DNA of 64,000 nt from Vespa crabro. Taxonomy: Eukaryota; Arthropoda; Insecta; Hymenoptera; Vespidae. Every line of letters starts with the position of its first letter. Positions within the stretch are counted from its first letter, which is position 1. Made by a program: the position numbers and the translations under genes. The DNA is taken from the NCBI RefSeq assembly GCF_910589235.1, contig NC_060959.1, positions 779,501 to 843,500 of the forward strand. Direction: 5' to 3'. This document shows, piece after piece, positions 48,761 to 61,500 of this stretch. The notes beneath the pieces were generated by a model that had not been told where the DNA came from, searched no databases, and saw only the letters and a program-made list of their open reading frames with translations.

Positions 48761-49104
48761 ACAATTTAACATTAATAATAATAATAATAATAATAACAAT
48801 AATAACAATAATAACAACAATAACATTAACAACATCAATAACAACAATAACAATAATAACAACAATAACAACAATAACAATAATAAAAACAATAACAACA
48901 ATAACAACAATAACAACAATAACAACAATAACAACAATAACAATAATAAAAACAATAACAACAATAACAACAATAACAACAATAACAACAATAACAACAA
49001 TAACAATAATAACAATAATAACAAAGATAACAACAATAACAACAATAACAACAACAATAACAACAATAACAACAATAACAATAATAACCACATTAACAAT
49101 AATT
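48761..49104. repeat. Altered module A (344 bp): 71-bp deletion plus 63-bp duplication
   Basis: Compared with A of U1, the segment carrying AAGAATAAT and AAAAATAAAATAATAAC is missing, a loss of 71 bp between two AACAACAATAAC stretches near 48820. A 63-bp stretch containing AATAATAAAAACAATAAC is repeated in tandem (about 48885-48960). The sum -71 + 63 gives -8, which matches 344 against 352. The deletion removes a phase-breaking mark, so its length is not a multiple of three. Confidence 0.85.
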
Positions 49105-52100
49105 ACAATTTAACATTAATAATAATAATAATAATAATAACAATAATAACAATAATAACAACAATAACAACAGTAACAATAATAACAACAATAACTATAA
49201 TAATAATAATAACAACAATAACAACAATAACAACAATTACGATAATAACATTAATAACACTAATAACAATAATAACATAATAACAATAATAGCAATAAGA
49301 ACAATAATAACAATAGTAACAATAATAACAATAATAACAATAACAATAACAATAATAACAATAATAACAATAATAACAATAACAACAATAACAATAATAA
49401 CAACAATAACAATAACAACAATAACAACAATAACAACAACAATAACAACAATAACAACAATAACAATAATAACAACAATAACCATAAATACAATAACAAC
49501 AATAATAACAACAATAACAATAATAACAACAATAAAAACAATAACAATAATTAGAATATAACATTAATAACAATAATAATAATAATAACAAATATAACAA
49601 TAATAAAAACAATAACAACAATAACAATAATAAAAACAATAACAAAAATAACAATAATAACAACAATAACAACAATAAGAACAATAAAAATAATAACAAT
49701 ATAACATTAATAACAATAGTAATAATAATAGCAATAATAACAATAATAACAACAATAACAACAATAACAATAATAACTTCAATAACTATATTAAAAATAA
49801 TAACAACAATAACAACAATAACAACAGTAACGTTAATAACATTAATAACACTAATAACAATAATAACAATAATAACAATAATAGCAATAAGAACAATAAT
49901 AACAATAATAACAATAATAACAATAATAACAATAACAACAATAATAAGAATAATAACAACAATAACAATAACAACAATAATAACAATAATAACTATAATA
50001 ACAATAATAACAATAATAGCAATAACAATAACAATAATAAAAATAATAACAATAATAACAATAATATCAATAATAACAATAATAACAATAACAATAATAA
50101 CAATAACAATAACAATAATAACAATAATAACAATAATAACAACAATAACAAGAATAACAATAATAACAACAATAACAATAATAACTTCAATAACTATATT
50201 AAAAATAATAACAACAATAACAACAATAACAACAGTAACGTTAATAACATTAATAACACTAATAACAATAATAACAATAATAACAATAATAGCAATAAGA
50301 ACAATAATAACAATAATAAAAATAATAACAATAATAACAATAACAATAACAATAATAACAATAATAACAATAATAACAATAATAACAATAATAACAATAA
50401 TAACAATAACAATAACAATAATAACAACAATAACAATAATAATAATAACAATAATAACAATAACAACAATAATAAGAATAATAACCACAATAACAGTAAC
50501 AACAATAACAATAATAATAAGAATAATAACAACAATAAAAATAAAATAATAACAACAATAACAATAATAACAACAATAACAACAATAACAATAATAAAAA
50601 CAATAACAACAATAACAACAATAACAACAATAACAACAATAACAACAATAACAACAATAACAATAATAACAATAATAACAAAGATAACAACAATAATAAC
50701 AATAACAATAATAACAACATTAACAACAATGACAACAATAACAACAATAACAATAATAACAATAACAACAATAATAACAATAACAACAATAATAACAATA
50801 ATAACAACAATAACAATAATAACAATAACAATAATAATAAGAATAATAACAACAATAAAAATAAAATAATAACAACAATAACAACAATAACATTAACAAC
50901 ATCAATAACAACAATAACAATAATAACAACAATAACAACAATAACAATAATAAAAATAATAACAACAATAACAACAATAACAACAATAACAACAATAACA
51001 ACAATAACAATAATAACAATAATAACAAAGATAACAACAATAACAACAATAACAACAACAATAACAACAATAACAACAATAACAATAATAACCACATTAA
51101 CAATAATTACAATTTAACATTAATAATAATAATAATAATAATAACAATAATAACAATAATAACAACAATAACAACAATAACAATAATAATAAGAATAATA
51201 ACAACAATAAAAATAAAATAATAACAACAATAACAACAATAACATTAACAACATCAATAACAACAATAACAATAATAACAACAATAACAACAATAACAAT
51301 AATAAAAACAATAACAACAATAACAACAATAACAACAATAACAACAATAACAACAATAACAATAATAACAATAATAACAAAGATAACAACAATAACAACA
51401 ATAACAACAACAATAACAACAATAACAACAATAACAATAATAACCACATTAACAATAATTACAATTTAACATTAATAATAATAATAATAATAATAACAAT
51501 AATAACAATAATAACAACAATAACAACAATAACAATAATAACAACAATAACAATAATAATAATAATAACAACAATAACAACAATAACAACAATTACGATA
51601 ATAACATTAATAACACTAATAACAATAATAACATAATAACAATAATAGCAATAAGAACAATAATAACAATAGTAACAATAATAACAATAATAACAATAAC
51701 AATAACAATAATAACAATAATAACAATAATAACAATAACAACAATAACAATAATAACAACAATAACAATAACAACAATAACAACAATAACAACAACAATA
51801 ACAACAATAACAACAATAACAATAATTACAACAATAACCATAAATACAATAACAACAATAATAACAACAATAACAATAATAACAACAATAAAAACAATAA
51901 CAATAATTAGAATATAACATTAATAACAATAATAATAATAATAACAAATTTAACAATAATAAAAACAATAACAACAATAACAATAATAAAAACAATAACA
52001 AAAATAACAATAATAACAACAATAACAACAATAACAACAATAAAAATAATAACAATATAACATTAATAACAATAGTAATAATAATAGCAATAATAACAAT

Positions 52101-55100
52101 AATAACAACAATAACAACAATAACAATAATAACTTCAATAACTATATTAAAAATAATAACAACAATAACAACAATAACAACAGTAACGTTAATAACATTA
52201 ATAACACTAATAACAATAATAACAATAATAACAATAATAGCAATAAGAACAATAATAACAATAATAACAATAATAACAATAATAACAATAACAACAATAA
52301 TAAGAATAATAACAACAATAACAATAACAACAATAATAACAATAATAACTATAATAACAATAATAACAATAATAGCAATAACAATAACAATAATAAAAAT
52401 AATAACAATAATAACAATAATATCAATAATAACAATAATAACAATAACAATAATAACAATAACAATAACAATAATAACAATAATAACAATAATAACAACA
52501 ATAACAAGAATAACAATAATAACAACAATAACAATAATAACTTCAATAACTATATAAAAAATAATAACAACAATAACAACAATAACAACAGTAACGTTAA
52601 TAACATTAATAACACTAATAACAATAATAACAATAATAACAATAATAGCAATAAGAACAATAATAACAATAATAAAAATAATAACAATAATAACAATAAC
52701 AATAACAATAATAACAATAATAACAATAATAACAATAATAACAATAATAACAATAACAATAACAATAATAACAACAATAACAATAATAATAATAACAATA
52801 ATAACAATAACAACAATAATAAGAATAATAACCACAATAACAGTAACAACAATAACAATAATAATAAGAATAATAACAACAATAAAAATAAAATAATAAC
52901 AACAATAACAATAATAACAACAAAAACAACAATAACAATAATAAAAACAATAACAACAATAACAACAATAACAACAATAACAACAATAACAACAATAACA
53001 ACAATAACAATAATAACAATAATAACAAAGATAACAACAATAATAACAATAACAATAATAACAACATTAACAACAATGACAACAATAACAACAATAACAA
53101 TAATAACAATAACAACAATAATAACAATAACAACAATAATAACAATAATAACAACAATAACAATAATAACAATAACAATAATAATAAGAATAATAACAAC
53201 AATAAAAATAAAATAATAACAACAATAACAACAATAACATTAACAACATCAATAACAACAATAACAATAATAACAACAATAACAACAATAACAATAATAA
53301 AAACAATAACAACAATAACAACAATAACAACAATAACAACAATAACAACAATAACAATAATAACAATAATAACAAAGATAACAACAATAACTTCATTAAC
53401 AACAACAATAACAACAATAACAACAATGACAATAATAACCACATTAACAATAATTACAATTTAACATTAATAATAATAACAATAATAATAACAATAATAA
53501 CAATAATAACAACAATAACAACAATAACAATAATAACAACAATAACTATAATAAAAATAATAACAACAATAACAACAATAACAACAATTACGATAATAAC
53601 ATTAATAACACTAATAACAATAATAACATAATAACAATAATAGCAATAAGTACAATAATAACAATAATAACAATAATAACAATAATAACAATAACAATAA
53701 AAATAATAACAATAATAACAATAATAACAATAATAACAATAACAATAATAACAACAATAACAATAACAACAATAACAACAACAATAACAACAATAACAAC
53801 AATAACAATAATTACCACAATAACCATAAATACAATAACAACAATAATAACAACAATAACAATAATAACAACAATAACAACAATAAAAATAATAACAATA
53901 TAACATTAATAACAATAATAATAATAATAACAAATATAACAATAATAAAAACAATAACAACAATAACAATAATAAAAACAATAACAAAAATAACAATAAT
54001 AACAACAATAACAACAATAACAACAATAACAACAATAAAAATAATAACAATATAACATTAATAACAATAGTAATAATAATAACAATAATAACAATAATAA
54101 CAACAATAACAACAATAACAATAATAATATCAATAACTATATTAAAAATAATAACAACAATAACAACAATAACAACAGTAACGTTAATAACATTAATAAC
54201 ACTAATAACAATAATAACAATAATAACAATAATAGCAATAAGAACAATAATAACAATAATAACAATAATAACAATAATAACAATAACAATAATAACAACA
54301 ATAACAATAACAACAATAATAACAATAATAACAATAATAACAATAATAACAATAACAATAACAATAATAACAACAATAACAATAATAATAATAACAATAA
54401 TAACAATAATAACAATAATAACAATAATAACAACAATAACAATAATAATAATAATAACAATAATAACAACAATAATAATAATAACAATAACAATAACAAT
54501 AATAACAATAATAACAATATAACATTAATAACAATAATAATAATAATAACAATAATAACAATAATAACAATAACAACAATAACGATAATAACAACAATAA
54601 CAATAACAACAATAACAACAATAACAACAGTAACGTTAATAACATTAATAACAATAATAACAATAATAACAATAATAACAATAATAACAATAACAACAAT
54701 AATAAGAATAATAACAACAATAACAATAACAACAATAATAACAATAATAACTATAATAACAATAATAACAATAATAGCAATAACAATAACAATAATAAAA
54801 ATAATAACAATAATAACAATAATATCAATAATAACAATAATAACAATAACAATAATAATATGAATAATAACAACAATAACAATAACAATAATAACAACAT
54901 TAACAATAACAACAATAACAACAATAACAATAATAACAATAATAACAATATTAACAACAATAACAATAACAACAAAAATAACAACAATAACAACAATAAC
55001 AAAAATAACAATAATAACATTAATAACAATAATAACTATAATAACAATAATAACAATAACAATAACAATAATAACAATAATAACAATAATAACAACAATA

Positions 55101-55628
55101 ACAAGAATAACAATAATAACAACAATAACAATAATAACTTCAATAACTATATTAAAAATAGTAACAACAATAACAACAATAACAATAATAACTTCAATAA
55201 CTATATTAAAAATAATAACAACAATAACAACAATAACAACAGTAACGTTAATAACATTAATAACACTAATAACAATAATAACAATAATAACAATAATAGC
55301 AATAAGAACAATAATAACAATAATAACTATAATAACAATAATAACAATAACAACAATAATAAGAATAATAACAACAATAACAATAACAACAATAATAACA
55401 ATAATAACAATAATAACAATAATAACAATAACAATAACAATAATAACAACAATAACAATAATAATAATAACAATAATAACAATAATAACAATAATAACAA
55501 TAATAACAACAATAATAATACTAACAATAGCAATAACAATAATAACAATAATAACAATAATAACAATAAAAACAATAATAACAATAATAACATTAATTAC
55601 AAATAATAACAACAATAACAATAATAAC

Positions 55629-55661
<33 letters not shown>

Positions 55662-56423
55662 TTTAATAACAACAACACCAATAACAACAAAAATAATAAT
55701 AACAATAATAATAAAAACATTAATAACAATTAGGATAATAATAATAACAATAACAAAAATAACAATAATAACAACAATAACAACAATAACAACAATAACA
55801 ACAATAAAATAATAACAATATAACATTAATAACAATAGTAATAATAATAACAATAATAACAATAATAACAACAATAACAACAATAACAATAATAACTTCA
55901 TTAACTATATTAAAAATAATAACAACAATAACAACAATAACAACAGTAACGTTAATAACATTAATAACACTAATAACAATAATAACAATAATAACAATAA
56001 TAGCAATAAGAACAATAATAACAATAATAACAATAATAACAATAATAACAATAACAATAATAACAACAATAACAATAACAACAATAATAACAATAATAAC
56101 AATAATAACAATAATAACAATAACAATAACAATAATAACAACAATAACAATAATAATAATAACATTAATAACAATAATAACAATAATAACAATAATAACA
56201 ACAATAATAATAATAACAATAGCAGTAACAATAATAACAATAATAACAATAATAACAATAATAACAATAATAACAATAATAACATTAATAACAAATAATA
56301 ACAACAATAACAATAATAACAACAATAATAATAATAATTATAATAATAATATTAATAACAACAACACCAATAACAACAAAAATAATAATAACAATAATAA
56401 TAAAAACATTAATAACAATTAGG

Positions 56424-56481
<58 letters not shown>

Positions 56482-58545
56482 TAATAACAATAATAACAAC
56501 AATAACAATAATAATAATAATAACAATAATAACAACAATAATAATAATAACAATAACAATAACAATAATAACAATAATAACAATATAACATTAATAACAA
56601 TAATAATAATAATAACAATAATAACAATAATAACAACAATAACAATAACAATAATAACAACATTAACAATAACAACAATAACAACAATAACAATAATAAC
56701 AATAATAACAATAATAACAACAATAACAATAACAACAAAAATAACAACAATAACAACAATAACAAAAATAACAATAATAACATTAATAACAATAATAACT
56801 ATAATAACAATAATAACAATAACAATAACAATAATAACAATAATAACAATAATAACAACAATAACAAGAATAACAATAATAACAACAATAACAATAATAA
56901 CTTCAATAACTATATTAAAAATAATAACAACAATAACAACAATAACAATAATAACTTCAATAACTATATTAAAAATAATAACAACAATAACAACAATAAC
57001 AACAGTAACGTTAATAACATTAATAACACTAATAACAATAATAACAATAATAACAATAATAGCAATAAGAACAATAATAACAATAATAACAATAATAACA
57101 ATAATAACAATAACAACAATAATAAGAATAATAACAACAATAACAATAACAACAATAATAACAATAATAACAACAATAACAACAATAACAATAATATCAA
57201 CAATAACAATAATAACAAAGATAACAACAATAACAACAATAACAACAACAATAACAACAATAACAACAATAACAACAATAAGAACAATAACAATAATAAC
57301 CACATTAACAATAACAACAATAATAACAATAATAACAACAATAACAACAATAACAATAATAAAAACAATAACAACAATAACAACAATAACAACAATAACA
57401 ATAATAACAATAATAACAATAACAAGAATAATAAGAATAATAACAACAATAACAATAACAACAATAATAACAATAATAACAATAATAACAATAACAATAT
57501 CCATAATAACAACAATAACAAAAACAATAATAATAATAATAACAATAACAACAATAATAATAATAACAATAACAATAACAATAACAACAATAGCAATAAT
57601 AACAACAATAACAATAACAATAAATATAATGACAATAATAACAATAATAACAATAATATCAACAATAACAGCAATAACAATAATAACAATAATAATAACA
57701 ACAATAACAATAACAATAATAACAACAATAACAATAACAACAATAATAACAATAATAACTACAATAACAACAATAACAATATTAACAACAATAACAACAA
57801 TAACGATAATAACATTAATAACACTAATAACAATAATAACAATAATAGCAATAAGAACAATAATAACAATAATAACAATAATAACAATAATAGCAATAAC
57901 AATAACAATAATAACAATAATAACAATAATAACAATAATAACAATAATATCAATAATAACAATAATAACAATAACAATAATAATAAGAATAATAACAACA
58001 ATAACAATAACAACAATAATAACAATAATAACAATAATAACAATAATAACAATAACAATAACAATAATAACAACATTAACAATAATAATAATAACAATAA
58101 TAACAATAAAAACAATAATAACAATAATAACAACAATAATAATAATAACCATAGCAATAACAATAACAATAACAATAATAACAACAATAACAATAATAAT
58201 AATAACAATAATAACAATAACAACAATAATAAGAATAATAACCACAATAACAGTAACAACAATAACAATAATAATAAGAATAATAACAACAATAAAAATA
58301 AAATAATAACAACAATAACAACAATAACATTAACAACATCAATAACAACAATAACAATAATAACAACAATAACAACAATAACAATAATAAAAATAATAAC
58401 AACAATAACAACAATAACAACAATAACAACAATAACAACAATAACAATAATAACAATAATAACAAAGATAACAACAATAACAACAATAACAACAACAATA
58501 ACAACAATAACAACAATAACAATAATAACCACATTAACAATAATT
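48761..58545. repeat. Higher-order unit U6 (type II, complete, 9785 bp)
   Basis: Reference copy of type II. Modules are A 48761-49104 (344, altered), B1 49105-51108 (2004), A' 51109-51460 (352), B2 51461-53455 (1995) and L 53456-58545 (5090). TAGGATAAT marks at 55731 and 56420 are 689 bp apart as in U0. B2 here has TATATAAAAA instead of TATATTAAAAA at its second gamma (about 52550). Confidence 0.9.
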
Positions 58546-61500
58546 ACAATTTAACATTAATAATAATAATAATAATAATAACAATAATAACAATAATAAC
58601 AACAATAACAACAATAACAATAATAATAAGAATAATAACAACAATAAAAATAAAATAATAACAACAATAACAACAATAACATTAACAACATCAATAACAA
58701 CAATAACAATAATAACAACAATAACAACAATAACAATAATAAAAACAATAACAACAATAACAACAATAACAACAATAACAACAATAACAACAATAACAAT
58801 AATAACAATAATAACAAAGATAACAACAATAACAACAATAACAACAACAATAACAACAATAACAACAATAACAATAATAACCACATTAACAATAATTACA
58901 ATTTAACATTAATAATAATAATAATAATAATAACAATAATAACAATAATAACAACAATAACAACAATAACAATAATAACAACAATAACTATAATAATAAT
59001 AATAACAACAATAACAACAATAACAACAATTACGATAATAACATTAATAACACTAATAACAATAATAACATAATAACAATAATAGCAATAAGAACAATAA
59101 TAACAATAGTAACAATAATAACAATAATAACAATAACAATAACAATAATAACAATAATAACAATAATAACAATAACAACAATAACAATAATAACAACAAT
59201 AACAATAACAACAATAACAACAATAACAACAACAATAACAACAATAACAACAATAACAATAATTACAACAATAACCATAAATACAATAACAACAATAATA
59301 ACAACAATAACAATAATAACAACAATAAAAACAATAACAATAATTAGAATATAACATTAATAACAATAATAATAATAATAACAAATATAACAATAATAAA
59401 AACAATAACAACAATAACAATAATAAAAACAATAACAAAAATAACAATAATAACAACAATAACAACAATAAGAACAATAAAAATAATAACAATATAACAT
59501 TAATAACAATAGTAATAATAATAGCAATAATAACAATAATAACAACAATAACAACAATAACAATAATAACTTCAATAACTATATTAAAAATAATAACAAC
59601 AATAACAACAATAACAACAGTAACGTTAATAACATTAATAACACTAATAACAATAATAACAATAATAACAATAATAGCAATAAGAACAATAATAACAATA
59701 ATAACAATAATAACAATAATAACAATAACAACAATAATAAGAATAATAACAACAATAACAATAACAACAATAATAACAATAATAACTATAATAACAATAA
59801 TAACAATAATAGCAATAACAATAACAATAATAAAAATAATAACAATAATAACAATAATATCAATAATAACAATAATAACAATAACAATAATAACAATAAC
59901 AATAACAATAATAACAATAATAACAATAATAACAACAATAACAAGAATAACAATAATAACAACAATAACAATAATAACTTCAATAACTATATTAAAAATA
60001 ATAACAACAATAACAACAATAACAACAGTAACGTTAATAACATTAATAACACTAATAACAATAATAACAATAATAACAATAATAGCAATAAGAACAATAA
60101 TAACAATAATAAAAATAATAACAATAATAACAATAACAATAACAATAATAACAATAATAACAATAATAACAATAATAACAATAATAACAATAATAACAAT
60201 AACAATAACAATAATAACAACAATAACAATAATAATAATAACAATAATAACAATAACAACAATAATAAGAATAATAACCACAATAACAGTAACAACAATA
60301 ACAATAATAATAAGAATAATAACAACAATAAAAATAAAATAATAACAACAATAACAATAATAACAACAATAACAACAATAACAATAATAAAAACAATAAC
60401 AACAATAACAACAATAACAACAATAACAACAATAACAACAATAACAACAATAACAATAATAACAATAATAACAAAGATAACAACAATAATAACAATAACA
60501 ATAATAACAACATTAACAACAATGACAACAATAACAACAATAACAATAATAACAATAACAACAATAATAACAATAACAACAATAATAACAATAATAACAA
60601 CAATAACAATAATAACAATAACAATAATAATAAGAATAATAACAACAATAAAAATAAAATAATAACAACAATAACAACAATAACATTAACAACATCAATA
60701 ACAACAATAACAATAATAACAACAATAACAACAATAACAATAATAAAAATAATAACAACAATAACAACAATAACAACAATAACAACAATAACAACAATAA
60801 CAATAATAACAATAATAACAAAGATAACAACAATAACAACAATAACAACAACAATAACAACAATAACAACAATAACAATAATAACCACATTAACAATAAT
60901 TACAATTTAACATTAATAATAATAATAATAATAATAACAATAATAACAATAATAACAACAATAACAACAATAACAATAATAATAAGAATAATAACAACAA
61001 TAAAAATAAAATAATAACAACAATAACAACAATAACATTAACAACATCAATAACAACAATAACAATAATAACAACAATAACAACAATAACAATAATAAAA
61101 ACAATAACAACAATAACAACAATAACAACAATAACAACAATAACAACAATAACAATAATAACAATAATAACAAAGATAACAACAATAACAACAATAACAA
61201 CAACAATAACAACAATAACAACAATAACAATAATAACCACATTAACAATAATTACAATTTAACATTAATAATAATAATAATAATAATAACAATAATAACA
61301 ATAATAACAACAATAACAACAATAACAATAATAACAACAATAACTATAATAATAATAATAACAACAATAACAACAATAACAACAATTACGATAATAACAT
61401 TAATAACACTAATAACAATAATAACATAATAACAATAATAGCAATAAGAACAATAATAACAATAGTAACAATAATAACAATAATAACAATAACAATAACA

